This document shows positions 36,917 to 45,649 of a DNA stretch of 64,000 bases, piece by piece. This DNA is from Marinobacterium sp. (GTDB taxonomy: Bacteria > Pseudomonadota > Gammaproteobacteria > Pseudomonadales > Balneatricaceae), in NCBI GenBank assembly GCA_030602245.1, contig JAUWAC010000001.1, positions 186,001 through 250,000 of the forward strand. The letters run 5' to 3'. Under the pieces are notes generated by a model. That model ran no database searches. It was not told the DNA's origin and worked only from the letters and a program-made list of their open reading frames with translations. The stretch's first letter is position 1, and every line of letters begins with the position of its first letter. A program made the position numbers and the translations under genes.

Positions 36917-38695
36917 ATGAAACGAATCGGGCTCAGTACAGGCTTTGCAGTTACTGCCCTCGTTGCAGCGATGTCCACGGCCAGCGTTGCACAGGCCGGT
37001 GTAACCGACGAAGACATTTTGAACGATCAGATGACGACAGACGATGTCGTCTCCAATGGCCTTGGTCCGCGCGGGCAGCGCTTCAGTCCGCTGACCAGGG
37101 TGAATACCGATACCGTCAAGGAGCTGCGCCCGGTCTGGTCGTTCTCGTTCGGCGGCGAGAAGCAGCGCGGTCAGGAATCGCAGCCGATGGTGAAGGACGG
37201 TGTCATGTACGTCACCGCATCCTACTCCCGTGTCTTTGCGATCGACGTCAAAACCGGCGAAGAGCTGTGGGAGTACAACGCCCGTCTGCCGGACGGCATC
37301 ATGCCGTGCTGTGACGTGATCAACCGCGGCGTCGCACTGTATGACGATCTGGTTATCTTCGGCACGCTCGATGCCAAGCTGGTGGCGCTGAACAAGGACA
37401 CCGGCAAGACGGTGTGGAAGAAAACCGTGGCCGACTATCAGGAAGGCTACTCGCTGACCGCAGCGCCGATGATCGTCAAGGGCAAGGTCATCACCGGCGT
37501 ATCCGGCGGTGAATTCGGTGTCGTCGGCAAGGTCGAAGCCTACGATGCGAAAACCGGCGATCTGGTCTGGACCCGTCCGACCGTCGAAGGTCACATGGGG
37601 TACGTCTACAAGGACGGCAAGCCGGTTGAAAACGGCATCTCCGGTGGCCAGCCGGGCCAGACCTGGCCGGGCGATCTGTGGAAGACCGGCGGCGCGGCCA
37701 CCTGGCTCGGCGGCTACTACGACCCGGATACCGACAGCATCCTGATCGGCACCGGTAACCCGGCACCCTGGAACTCTCATATGCGTCCGGGTGACAACCT
37801 GTTCTCCTCATCGCGTCTGGCGATCGACCCGGATGACGGCTCGATCAAATGGCACTTCCAGTCCACCCCGCATGACGGCTGGGATTACGACGGCGTCAAC
37901 GAGCTGATCGCGTTCGACTACGAGGACAACGGCAAGACCGTCAAGGCCGCAGCCACCGCCGACCGTAACGGCTTCTTCTACGTCCTGAACCGCGAAAACG
38001 GTGATTTCATCCGTGGCTTCCCGTTCGTCGACAAGATCACCTGGGCCAAAGGCCTTGATGACAACGGTCGTCCGATCTACGACGACAGCATGCGCCCGGG
38101 CAACCCGGCAGATGCGAAGAAGGGCGAAACCGTCGTCGCCGCACCATCCTTCCTCGGCGGCAAGAACTGGATGCCGATGGCCTACAGTCAGGAAACCGGC
38201 TACTTCTACGTGCCCTCCAATGAGTGGGAGATGAATATCTGGAACGAGCCGGTCAACTACAAGAAGGGTGCCGCCTATCTGGGTGCCGGCTTCACCATCC
38301 GCGCCATCAACGAGGATTACATCGGCGTACTGCGCGCGATCGACCCCAAAAATGGCAAGGAAGTGTGGCGCTACACCAACTACGCACCGCTGTGGGGTGG
38401 TGTGCTGGCGACGGCCGGTGGCCTTGTCTTTACCGGTAACCCGGAAGGCTACCTGATGGCGTTTGACGCCAAGTCCGGCGAGATGCTGTACAAGTTCAAC
38501 ACCGGCTCCGGTATCGTCGGCTCGCCGATCACCTGGGAGATGGATGGCGAACAGTACGTCTCCGTTGTCTCCGGCTGGGGTGGTGCGGTACCGCTGTGGG
38601 GCGGCGAAGTCGCCAAGCGCGTCAAGCACTTCAACCAGGGCGGTTCGGTCTGGACCTTCAAGCTGCCGGCCAGCGCCGAGATGGCCAGCCGCTGA
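36917..38695 (+). CDS. PQQ-dependent alcohol dehydrogenase, predicted lanthanide type
   Basis: Periplasmic quinoprotein that oxidises methanol, ethanol or larger alcohols and reduces cytochrome c. 592 residues, signal peptide ending VAQA (about residue 27), start after AAGGAGACGACA. Eight-bladed propeller hallmarks: the adjacent cysteines Cys131-Cys132 (MPCCD), metal ligands Glu199 (SGGEFG) and Asn281 (GTGNPAPWN), and catalytic Asp323 in GWDYDGVNE. Asp325, two residues later, is the extra acidic ligand characteristic of XoxF and PedH lanthanide enzymes; calcium enzymes have Ala, Ser or Thr there. No MxaI-type small subunit is encoded. A terminator follows, so it is monocistronic. Confidence 0.92.
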   Translation: MKRIGLSTGFAVTALVAAMSTASVAQAGVTDEDILNDQMTTDDVVSNGLGPRGQRFSPLTRVNTDTVKELRPVWSFSFGGEKQRGQESQPMVKDGVMYVTASYSRVFAIDVKTGEELWEYNARLPDGIMPCCDVINRGVALYDDLVIFGTLDAKLVALNKDTGKTVWKKTVADYQEGYSLTAAPMIVKGKVITGVSGGEFGVVGKVEAYDAKTGDLVWTRPTVEGHMGYVYKDGKPVENGISGGQPGQTWPGDLWKTGGAATWLGGYYDPDTDSILIGTGNPAPWNSHMRPGDNLFSSSRLAIDPDDGSIKWHFQSTPHDGWDYDGVNELIAFDYEDNGKTVKAAATADRNGFFYVLNRENGDFIRGFPFVDKITWAKGLDDNGRPIYDDSMRPGNPADAKKGETVVAAPSFLGGKNWMPMAYSQETGYFYVPSNEWEMNIWNEPVNYKKGAAYLGAGFTIRAINEDYIGVLRAIDPKNGKEVWRYTNYAPLWGGVLATAGGLVFTGNPEGYLMAFDAKSGEMLYKFNTGSGIVGSPITWEMDGEQYVSVVSGWGGAVPLWGGEVAKRVKHFNQGGSVWTFKLPASAEMASR

Positions 38696-38718
38696 GCACG
38701 CCTTCCTGCGTACATCAC

Positions 38719-38741
38719 AAAGGGCCTGCGGGCCCTTTTTT
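38719..38741 (+). terminator. Rho-independent terminator of the alcohol dehydrogenase gene
   Basis: AAAGGGCC and GGCCCTTT form an 8-bp stem around TGCG with six Ts from 38736, 23 bases after the stop codon. Confidence 0.92.
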
Positions 38742-38773
38742 GCGTGTGGGGCTGAACAGTGGCGCGCAGTGTG

Positions 38774-39514
38774 TTAACGCCCGTTGGCGTAGCGCTGATG
38801 CAGGATGCCGACCCGCTCCACATAGGCGCGGGTTTCCTGATAGGGCGGGATACCGGCATAGCGATCGACGGCGCCGGGGCCTGCGTTGTATGCCGCGGTG
38901 GCGAGACGGACATCGCCGTTGAAGCGCTGCAGCAGCGCCGCCAGATAGCGCACGCCGCCATCGATGTTCTGCTCCTCATCGAGTGCATTGCTGACGCCAA
39001 GATCCGCGGCGGTCTGTGGCATCAGCTGCATCAGACCCAGCGCGCCCTTATTGGAACGCGCATCGGCACGAAAGGCGGATTCCGCATGGATCACGGCACG
39101 TACCAGTGCCGGGTCCACCTGGTAGCTGTTGGCAGCACGGCGGATCGGATCGGCGTAGGCGGTCAGATTCAGTGGCGTACGGTGCCAGTCCACGGTCGAT
39201 CCCACCCTGCAGGCGTAACAGTCGAACCGCAGCACTTCGTAATCGCGGATATGGGTTGGCTTCTGATCGGTAAAGGTAAGGGTGCCGTTGGGCCGCCGGT
39301 ACTTGTAGATTGTTTCCGACTTGCCGCCCTGACGCAGGTTCTGCCGCTCGGCCGGAACGTTGGTGTACTCGATACGCCCGTCCGGATGGACAATGCGTCG
39401 AATCTCGTCCGCCGTGACCAGCGGCGCGCTCAGACACAGCAGCACGAGGGCTGCCGGTGCATAGCGATGCCGGCCATGGTGCGAAGCTGAGAAAATACGT
39501 CCGAGTCCTGTCAT
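38774..39514 (-). CDS. Lytic murein transglycosylase (SLT domain) with N-terminal DUF4124-like region
   Basis: Secreted or membrane-anchored enzyme that cleaves peptidoglycan glycan strands. About 246 residues: hydrophobic N-terminal segment, then a DUF4124-like module (RRIVHPDGRIEYTNVPAE, YKYRRPNGTLTFTDQKP), then the SLT domain with catalytic Glu in HAESAFRADARSNKGALGLMQ and the AAYNAGPGAVDRYAG and PPYQETRAYVERV motifs. The start is uncertain because the ribosome site at 39514 is poor. It precedes none of the PQQ genes in operon and appears unrelated to them. Confidence 0.88.
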   Translation of the reverse strand: MTGLGRIFSASHHGRHRYAPAALVLLCLSAPLVTADEIRRIVHPDGRIEYTNVPAERQNLRQGGKSETIYKYRRPNGTLTFTDQKPTHIRDYEVLRFDCYACRVGSTVDWHRTPLNLTAYADPIRRAANSYQVDPALVRAVIHAESAFRADARSNKGALGLMQLMPQTAADLGVSNALDEEQNIDGGVRYLAALLQRFNGDVRLATAAYNAGPGAVDRYAGIPPYQETRAYVERVGILHQRYANGR

Positions 39515-39585
39515 ACCCTGAGAATACCAGCAGGCCCGCAAAGCTGGCCAGATTGGCCCGGCGGTCTGTCGCGGGCGATGGTGCA

Positions 39586-39903
39586 TCAGCCGATGCGGTG
39601 CGGTGCGACGCTGAAGCCGGTGACGCGCGTGCCGAGCGTAATGACCTCACCGCTGTAGCGTTCATCACCGGTGGAGGTGAATTCGAAACGGTAGCGGCGC
39701 CACGGCCGCATACGACCATTATCGTCGCGGCGCAGCCAGATCGCACGCAGTGCCACGCTGTCATCGAGCAGTTGCAGATCCATTGCGGCACATTCGCGCC
39801 GGGCATGGCGCAGCGCGATCTCGCGCACTTTCTGTCCCTGCCACCAGATCAGGCAGACGAGCCCGACAAGGGTCAACCAGAAAAGGTCTTTCAGTTCGAT
39901 CAT
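39586..39903 (-). CDS. DUF3301 family membrane protein
   Basis: A 105-residue protein with one N-terminal membrane segment (LFWLTLVGLVCLIWWQGQKVRE) and a basic cytosolic domain containing RHARRECAAMDLQLLDDSVAL and RRYRFEFTSTGDERYSGEV, the DUF3301 pattern. Function is unknown. The start was taken at the ATG of MIELKDLFW; an ATG 12 codons upstream is possible. It lies 71 bases upstream of the transglycosylase gene on the same strand. Confidence 0.8.
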   Translation of the reverse strand: MIELKDLFWLTLVGLVCLIWWQGQKVREIALRHARRECAAMDLQLLDDSVALRAIWLRRDDNGRMRPWRRYRFEFTSTGDERYSGEVITLGTRVTGFSVAPHRIG

Positions 39904-40117
39904 CCATCCATCTCGCTTGCGCGGGTCTGGGGCGATCATACCGGATGGGATTCAATACCGACACAGGTTGTCGGTTTTGTCACAGGCGCGCGTCACCCTG
40001 TCCGGCATCCGTCGGTTAACTGATTGTTTTATCGGCCCGGGTCTGCGCGGCGCCGCTGGCCGGGGTTTTGCTTCTGAACCGGTGCATACCCTCATGACCA
40101 ACCGGAGATCTGGGCCG

Positions 40118-40411
40118 ATGAACACGTTCAAGACCGTCACCGTCGATGAGGTCAAGCCGCTGCTGGCGCATCCCGAAACGATGCTGCTCGACTGCCGCGA
40201 CCTGCGCGATTACCGTGCCGGGCATATCGACAATGCGATGCATCTGCACGAAGGCCTTCGCGAAACCCTGCTGCTGAAAGGCGACAAGCAACGTCCATTG
40301 GTGATCTACTGTTATCACGGCCACGCCAGCGAACATGTCGCCGAGATGTTTACCGATTTCGGTTTTCAGAATGTGTACAGCCTCAAGGGCGGTTTCGCGG
40401 CCTGGCAGTGA
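40118..40411 (+). CDS. glpE: Thiosulfate sulfurtransferase, GlpE-like rhodanese
   Basis: A 97-residue single-domain rhodanese that transfers sulfane sulfur to cyanide or thiols. The active loop is CYHGHAS with Cys65, the same number as the catalytic Cys of E. coli GlpE, and the ending VYSLKGGFAAWQ is typical. The start was placed at MNTFKTVTVDEV; an ATG eight codons upstream is also in frame. Its divergent neighbour is the DUF3301 gene. GlpE is the best match, though no glp genes are nearby. Confidence 0.82.
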   Translation: MNTFKTVTVDEVKPLLAHPETMLLDCRDLRDYRAGHIDNAMHLHEGLRETLLLKGDKQRPLVIYCYHGHASEHVAEMFTDFGFQNVYSLKGGFAAWQ

Positions 40412-40549
40412 CCCGAGCGCTCAGGCTTATCGGATACCCCTGCAGTTGATGCGGTTTCGACTGTTGACTATCCTGATTTCGGCGCTTTTTGGATACAGAT
40501 TGCCGCGTCGGGCGCTCTGTGTATTTCCACCTCCAGCCGGATCGAACGG

Positions 40550-42295
40550 ATGCTGCCCAGACGGGATCTGAGTTGTTCTGCCCTGATGAGCCTGCTGCTG
40601 GCTGTGCTGCTGCTCGCACAGCCGGCCCAGGCCACTGACGATCACCTGCTGCTCGGAGCGGCCGAGGCGAACGGGCTGCTCGGACAGCGCCTGTATTACC
40701 TGCAGGAAAGCGCCGGTCCGCTGAGCTGGCGCGGCGCACTGGCCGCCTTTGAGCGCGGCGATTTCCAGCGTAGCGAGCGTGATACGCCCGGCTTTGGCAT
40801 CGGCTCGGCACCGGTGTGGCTGACGCTGGCGATCGATAACCCGAGCGGGGCCGCGATGGCCAGAACGCTGCTGCTCGACACGCCCTGGATCGATCAGGTC
40901 GAGGTGTATCTCGTGCAGGCCGGGCATCTGGTCACGCGTGTCGTGACCGGCGATGCCTACCCCGATACGCAGGCCGGGCAGGGGGTGCCGGGCTTTCGTG
41001 TTCCGCTTGCACTCCCCGCAGGCGAGAGCCGCCTGCTGGTGCGGCTTAGCACCGCCGATCCGCTGATCGTACCGCTCTATCTGCTCGACAGCCGGGCGCT
41101 GGAAACCCACACCCTGACGCGGCTGTTTACCTACGGTCTCAGCTACGGCTATCTGCTCGCGCTGATGTTCTATAACGCGACGCTGGCGCTCGGTATCCGC
41201 GACCGCCGTCACCTGCTGTACGCGCTTTATCTCGGCGTATTCACGCTGACCAATTTTTCCTATACCGGCTTCGGCGCAACCTGGCTCTGGGGCGAAGCGG
41301 TGGTCTGGCAACGCTGGGCGCAGCCACTGCTGATATGGTGCTTTGGCGCCAGCGGCCTGCTGTTTGCCACCAGCTTTCTCGACCTGCGCCGGCACTGGCC
41401 TGACGGGCGTCGTCTTGCCGCGGCAGTGGCAGTGGTGCCCGGCGCAGGCGTCATGCTCGGTATTCTCACCGGCCAGCAGACGCTGGCGTTGCTCAGCGCC
41501 TTCGGTTTTATGACGCTGTTCACTGCGCTGATGTTGCTGCTCGGCATCATCTCAGTGCGCCGAGGGATACCGGGCGCGCGCTGCTTTCTGACCGCGATCA
41601 GCGCCGGGGCGATCGGCACGATTCTGACCACGCTGAGCACCTGGGGCGTACTGCCCGGGCACGAGCTGCTGTTCCGCACGGCCGAGGTCGGCATGTTGCT
41701 GGAGGCGACGCTGTTGGCACTGGCGCTGGCCGCGCGTCTGCGTCAGGTGCATGCCGAGCGGGTGCGGGCGGAGGCCGACGCCAACACCGATGCGCTGACA
41801 CAGCTCAGCAACCGGCGTGCGCTGTACCGCCATTCCGAGGGACTCTGGTCGCAGCGCAGACAGCAGCAGGCGCTGAGTCTCGTGGTGCTCGATATCGATC
41901 ACTTCAAGCACCTGAATGACCGCTTCGGGCACAGCTGCGGTGACGAGGTACTCCGCCAGATCGGCGGCCTGATTGCGCGTTCGACGCGGGGACAGGATGT
42001 TGCTGCGCGCTGGGGCGGTGAAGAGTTCACCATTCTGCTCGATCACTGCAACATCGAGTCCGGTGTCCAGTTTGCCGAGCGTCTGCGTGGCGAGATCGCC
42101 GCCATGGTGATTGTGGCCGGGGGACAGGAACTGTACGTGACAGCCAGTTTCGGTGTCGCGCAGGTCGGCCCGCAAGACGGCACCCTCGATGCCCTCATCG
42201 AACGGGCGGATCAGGCGCTCTATCGTGCCAAGCGGGAAGGGCGCAACCGTGTCTGCAGCGCCGCCGATTCGCTCGCCACGGGCGCACCGGCGTAA
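40550..42295 (+). CDS. Diguanylate cyclase with 7TMR-DISM sensor
   Basis: 581 residues: signal peptide ending PAQA, a periplasmic beta-sandwich 7TMR-DISM extracellular domain (GIGSAPVWLTLAIDNPS), seven membrane segments from about residue 195 to 395, a short helix and a GGDEF domain with the active site WGGEEF. RGQD five residues before it is a complete RxxD inhibitory site, so active cyclic di-GMP synthesis is expected. Such sensors are thought to read periplasmic carbohydrates or other ligands. It is the second cyclase in the window and is not adjacent to a phosphodiesterase. Confidence 0.9.
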   Translation: MLPRRDLSCSALMSLLLAVLLLAQPAQATDDHLLLGAAEANGLLGQRLYYLQESAGPLSWRGALAAFERGDFQRSERDTPGFGIGSAPVWLTLAIDNPSGAAMARTLLLDTPWIDQVEVYLVQAGHLVTRVVTGDAYPDTQAGQGVPGFRVPLALPAGESRLLVRLSTADPLIVPLYLLDSRALETHTLTRLFTYGLSYGYLLALMFYNATLALGIRDRRHLLYALYLGVFTLTNFSYTGFGATWLWGEAVVWQRWAQPLLIWCFGASGLLFATSFLDLRRHWPDGRRLAAAVAVVPGAGVMLGILTGQQTLALLSAFGFMTLFTALMLLLGIISVRRGIPGARCFLTAISAGAIGTILTTLSTWGVLPGHELLFRTAEVGMLLEATLLALALAARLRQVHAERVRAEADANTDALTQLSNRRALYRHSEGLWSQRRQQQALSLVVLDIDHFKHLNDRFGHSCGDEVLRQIGGLIARSTRGQDVAARWGGEEFTILLDHCNIESGVQFAERLRGEIAAMVIVAGGQELYVTASFGVAQVGPQDGTLDALIERADQALYRAKREGRNRVCSAADSLATGAPA

Positions 42296-42352
42296 CCCTG
42301 ACTACACTGCAGGCGACACAGATCACACCGCAACCGGCCACGAGGAGGTGAC

Positions 42353-42685
42353 ATGTCGCTGTCTGACCGACGCTGCGTACCCTGCAATAAGGGCGAACCG
42401 CCATTGACGGTGGAAAAAGCGCGGGCGCTGAGCCAGCAGGTGCCGCAATGGACGTTGTCGGAGCATGCCACGCGGCTGCGACGCCGCTACCGCTTCGACG
42501 ACTTTCAGCAGGCGCTGGCGTTCGTCAACACCGTCGGCGAACTGGCAGAAGAGGAAGGACACCATCCGGAGATCAGCTTTGGCTGGGGCCACGCCGAGAT
42601 CGAGATCTGGACCCACAAGATTGATGGTCTGCACCAGAACGACTTTATCCTCGCCGCGCGCATCGATGCACGCAGCGGCCTCTGA
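42353..42685 (+). CDS. phhB: Pterin-4a-carbinolamine dehydratase
   Basis: Recycles the tetrahydrobiopterin-type cofactor of phenylalanine hydroxylase. 110 residues, with the family core ATRLRRRYRFDDFQQALAFVN, the active-site histidines in EEGHHPEISFGWG and WTHKIDGLHQNDFILAARID. GAGGTG precedes the ATG. PhhB is usually beside phhA, but no phenylalanine hydroxylase gene lies here. Convergent with luxS, with a shared terminator between. Confidence 0.92.
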   Translation: MSLSDRRCVPCNKGEPPLTVEKARALSQQVPQWTLSEHATRLRRRYRFDDFQQALAFVNTVGELAEEEGHHPEISFGWGHAEIEIWTHKIDGLHQNDFILAARIDARSGL

Positions 42686-42724
42686 CCGCCCGCTGAACGG
42701 CAGCCAGGCAGCGTCTTTAACGCA

Positions 42725-42749
42725 AAACGCCCGCACGGGGCGGGCGTTT
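42725..42749. terminator. Bidirectional terminator between phhB and luxS
   Basis: AAACGCCCGC and GCGGGCGTTT form a perfect 10-bp stem with a 5-base loop. TTT closes the plus-strand side and TTTT the minus-strand side, so it can end both convergent genes. Confidence 0.8.
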
Positions 42750-42770
42750 ACAGCCGGATCGGCACAGCCA

Positions 42771-43283
42771 TCAGCTGTGTTCCTTGAGGAACTCCTCGCT
42801 GAGGCTCAGGGCTTCGTTGCTGTTGATCTCGATGCCGCGATCGAGAATGTTGCGTGCGATCTGCTTGGCCTCATCCAGTGAGTGCATGGTGTAGGTGCCG
42901 CACTGATACTGATTCAGCTCCGGAATATCGGCTTCGCTTTTCACGTTCAGCACGTCCTCCATGGCAGCACGCCATGCTGCGGCAACGTCCTTCTCGCCCG
43001 GTGCGCCAATCAGGCTCATGTAGAACCCGGTGCGGCAACCCATCGGCGAGATGTCGATGATTTCGACCCGGTCGCTGTTCAGGTGGTCGCGCATGAAGCC
43101 GGCAAACAGGTGCTCGAGCGTGTGAATGCCTTTCTCCGACAGGATCTCCTGGTTCGGCAGGCAGAAGCGCAGATCGAACACGGTGATCGGGTCGCCCTTG
43201 GGCGTATTCATCGTCTTGGCGATGCGCACAGCCGGCGCGTGCATACGGGTGTGATCGACGGTGAAGCTGTCTAGGAGAGGCAT
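42771..43283 (-). CDS. luxS: S-ribosylhomocysteine lyase LuxS
   Basis: Converts S-ribosylhomocysteine to homocysteine and the precursor of autoinducer 2, in the activated methyl cycle. 170 residues, with the metal-binding HTLEH motif near residues 54-58, the catalytic Cys in MGCRTGFYM near residue 83, and the third metal ligand Cys in [17 protein letters not shown]. Everything needed for activity is present. It stands alone; whether the product is used for signalling cannot be told, since no LuxP or Lsr receptor is in the window. Confidence 0.97.
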   Translation of the reverse strand: MPLLDSFTVDHTRMHAPAVRIAKTMNTPKGDPITVFDLRFCLPNQEILSEKGIHTLEHLFAGFMRDHLNSDRVEIIDISPMGCRTGFYMSLIGAPGEKDVAAAWRAAMEDVLNVKSEADIPELNQYQCGTYTMHSLDEAKQIARNILDRGIEINSNEALSLSEEFLKEHS

Positions 43284-43435
43284 AGATAATCCTTTCAGAC
43301 TCGGGTGTTGAATGAATCGGTTGTCAGGCCGTGAGTATATCCGCTATCCGAGCGTTTTGCTCGGACTTGCCCCGGTGCGTGAACGACAGACGCATCCGGC
43401 GTGTGGCGATTCAGTACCAAAGTATCGCTTCTTCG

Positions 43436-43450
43436 CTGCCAAGGGACCAT
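43436..43450 (+). promoter_or_regulatory. PQQ-regulon box, exaC promoter
   Basis: CTGCCAAGGGACCAT begins 37 bases before the -10-like TAAGAT at 43473-43478, exactly as at pqqA. The box would overlap the -35 region, as expected for an activator site. An AGTACCAA half-match lies upstream at 43413, and GGTCTGG-CAGG-CCAGACC (43455-43472) is a 7-bp inverted repeat between box and -10. Confidence 0.6.
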
Positions 43451-43566
43451 ACCGGGTCTGGCAGGCCAGACCTAAGATGCCAGTGTCGAATACGAAAGGG
43501 CCCGCCTGAGGGGCGCGGCCTTCGAACACGAAAACTCTGCACATAAAAACAACGAGGCTTACGACA

Positions 43567-45087
43567 ATGATCTACGCACAGCCCGGTACAGAAGGTTCTG
43601 TTGTCTCTTTCAAACAGCGCTACGGCAACTACATTGGCGGCGAGTGGGTTGCGCCGGTGAAAGGCCAGTACTTCACCAACGTGACGCCGGTGACCGGCGA
43701 GGCGATCTGCGAAATCCCGCGCTCATCCGCCGAAGATATCGATCTGGCACTGGATGCGGCACACAAGGCAAAAGACGCCTGGGGCCGTACCTCCGTGACC
43801 GAGCGCTCCAACATCCTGCTCAAGATCGCTGATCGCATCGAAGCCAATCTGGAAAAGCTGGCCGTTGCCGAAACCTGGGATAACGGCAAGGCCGTTCGTG
43901 AAACCCTGGCCGCCGACGTGCCGCTGTCGGCCGATCACTTCCGTTACTTCGCCGGCTGTATCCGTGCGCAGGAAGGCACCATCGGCGAGATCGACGAGAA
44001 CACCGTGGCCTATCATTTCCATGAGCCGCTGGGTGTGGTCGGTCAGATCATTCCGTGGAACTTTCCGCTGCTGATGGCGGCGTGGAAACTGGCACCGGCA
44101 CTGGCTGCCGGCAACTGCATCGTGCTCAAGCCGGCCGAGCAGACCCCTGCCTCCATTCTGGTACTGGCGGAAATCATCGGTGATCTGCTGCCGCCGGGCG
44201 TACTGAACATCGTCAACGGCTACGGTGCCGAGGCCGGTCAGGCGCTGGCCACCAGCACCCGTATCGCCAAGATCGCGTTCACCGGTTCCACTCCGGTCGG
44301 CTCCCACATCCTCAAGTGCGCGGCCGAAAACATCATCCCGTCCACCGTTGAACTGGGCGGCAAGTCGCCGAACATCTACTTCGAAGATGTGATGAATCAC
44401 GAAGACAGCTTCCTGAGCAAGTGTGTCGAGGGCACCGTGCTGGCGTTCTTCAACCAGGGCGAAGTGTGCACCTGTCCGTCGCGCCTGCTGATCCAGGAGA
44501 GCATCTACGACGACTTCATCTCGCTGGTCATCGACCGTATCAAGCAGATCAAGCGCGGCAATCCGCTGGATACCGAAACCATGGTCGGCGCGCAGGCGTC
44601 TCAGGAGCAGTATGACAAGATCCTGGGCTACCTCGAGATCGGCCGTCAGGAGGGTGCGGAGTGCCTGATCGGTGGTGCTGCCGAGCAGCTGGGCGACAAG
44701 CTCAACAACGGCTACTACATCCAGCCGACGCTGCTGAAAGGCCGCAACGACATGCGCGTATTCCAGGAAGAGATCTTCGGCCCGGTTGTCGCCGTGACCA
44801 CCTTCAAGGACGAGGCTGAAGCGCTGGCGATCGCCAACGATACCGAATTCGGTCTCGGTGCCGGTGTCTGGTCACGCGATATGAACCGTTCATGCCGTAT
44901 GGGTCGTGGCATTCAGGCCGGCCGCGTCTGGACCAACTGCTACCACGCCTACCCGGCACATGCCGCATTCGGTGGCTACAAGAAATCCGGCGTCGGGCGC
45001 GAGACCCACAAGATGATGCTGGATCACTATCAGCAGACCAAGAACATGCTGGTCAGCTACAGCACTGATCCGCTCGGTTTCTTCTGA
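43567..45087 (+). CDS. exaC: NAD-dependent aldehyde dehydrogenase, ExaC type
   Basis: Oxidises the acetaldehyde (or other aldehyde) made by the quinoprotein alcohol dehydrogenase to the acid in the cytosol. 506 residues, class 3-like ALDH fold: NAD-binding IPWNFPLLM and [11 protein letters not shown], general base Glu262 in VELGGKSP, catalytic Cys301 in [11 protein letters not shown] and C-terminal [15 protein letters not shown]. Length and pattern match ExaC/AldB acetaldehyde dehydrogenases. It is preceded by the shared regulatory box and followed by a terminator, then pqqA. Confidence 0.93.
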
Positions 45088-45199
45088 TCCCTCTGTCCGT
45101 TGTGCTCGCACAGGGTCGTGTCAGGGAGGCCGGGTAACCGCCTCCCGTGCTTTCAGGCCTCGTACCCCCACGAGGCTGCCGTCATGCCAAAGCACTTTT

Positions 45200-45226
45200 A
45201 TCGGCTCCCCCGGGAGCCGATTTTTT
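45200..45226 (+). terminator. Rho-independent terminator after exaC
   Basis: ATCGGCTCCC and GGGAGCCGAT pair around CC, giving at least 8 usable base pairs, followed by six Ts (45221-45226). It lies 113 bases after the exaC stop and separates exaC from the pqq operon. Confidence 0.9.
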
Positions 45227-45231
45227 ATGTA

Positions 45232-45361
45232 CAGGACGTACGGTATGCCGCGAAGGACAAGGATGTCCGGGAGCGGCTATGTCAGGACGTACGGTATGCC
45301 GCGCAGGACAAGGATGTCCGAGAGCGGCGATGGTCAGGACGTACGCTATGCCGCGAAGGAG
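45232..45361. repeat. Tandem repeat of 51-52 bp, about 2.5 copies
   Basis: Copies begin at 45232, 45283 and 45335 with CAGGACGTAC(G)GTATGCCGCG; the third is partial. The first two contain GGACA-AGGA-TGTCC, a small hairpin. Copies differ at few bases. The period changes from 51 to 52, so it does not preserve a reading frame. It lies between the exaC terminator and the pqqA promoter. Confidence 0.85.
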
Positions 45362-45409
45362 GGGCTGCATGACCGCGCCTGGGAGGGCTACCATTTCCGG
45401 TCAATTTTA

Positions 45410-45424
45410 GTTCCAAAGTACCAT
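45410..45424 (+). promoter_or_regulatory. PQQ-regulon box, pqqA promoter
   Basis: GTTCCAAAGTACCAT, followed at the same 37-base offset as at exaC by TAAGAT (45447-45452, in CCTAAGAT). The pqqA start lies 36 bases after this -10-like element. It agrees with the exaC box at 11 of 15 positions. Confidence 0.6.
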
Positions 45425-45487
45425 ATGGCCCGGTCGCGCCCGCTCCTAAGATCAAGGAACCGTCACAATAACAAAGAGGTAATGATC

Positions 45488-45559
45488 ATGTGGACCAAAC
45501 CCGCTTACACCGATCTGCGCATTGGCTTTGAAGTTACCATGTACTTCGCCAACCGCTGA
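45488..45559 (+). CDS. pqqA: PQQ precursor peptide PqqA
   Basis: A 23-residue peptide, [20 protein letters not shown] plus ANR, whose Glu15 and Tyr19 (spacing E-x3-Y) are joined by PqqE to form the PQQ skeleton. It matches the usual 22-24 residue PqqA. The ATG at 45488 has AGAGG with 8-base spacing; an ATG two codons earlier is too close to that site. Ninety bases with a hairpin separate it from pqqB. Confidence 0.96.
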
Positions 45560-45575
45560 TCCGCTCTGAGCGAAG

Positions 45576-45597
45576 CTGCCGGCGGCATTGCCGGCAG
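45576..45597 (+). other. Hairpin between pqqA and pqqB
   Basis: CTGCCGGC and GCCGGCAG form a perfect 8-bp stem around GGCATT, 17 bases after the pqqA stop, followed by TCTTC. It could act as a partial terminator or mRNA stabiliser, giving more pqqA than pqqB-E transcript, as the stoichiometry of a peptide precursor demands. Confidence 0.6.
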
Positions 45598-45649
45598 TCT
45601 TCCCGCCCGGAACATCCTCTCTCCCGTAATCTCTGGGCATACAATAACA

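Noticed and set aside
43284-43566. Riboswitch or small RNA upstream of exaC
   Set aside because: Only a 7-bp inverted repeat and the regulatory box are visible; no known riboswitch core could be recognised and the short stem fits a protein site better.
45232-45361. CRISPR array
   Set aside because: The units are contiguous tandem copies with no unique spacers and no cas genes nearby.
45227-45559. 110-codon reading frame that runs through the tandem repeat and ends in pqqA
   Set aside because: The repeat period is not constant in frame, the upstream part resembles no protein, and PqqA is a 22-24 residue peptide with its own ribosome site.
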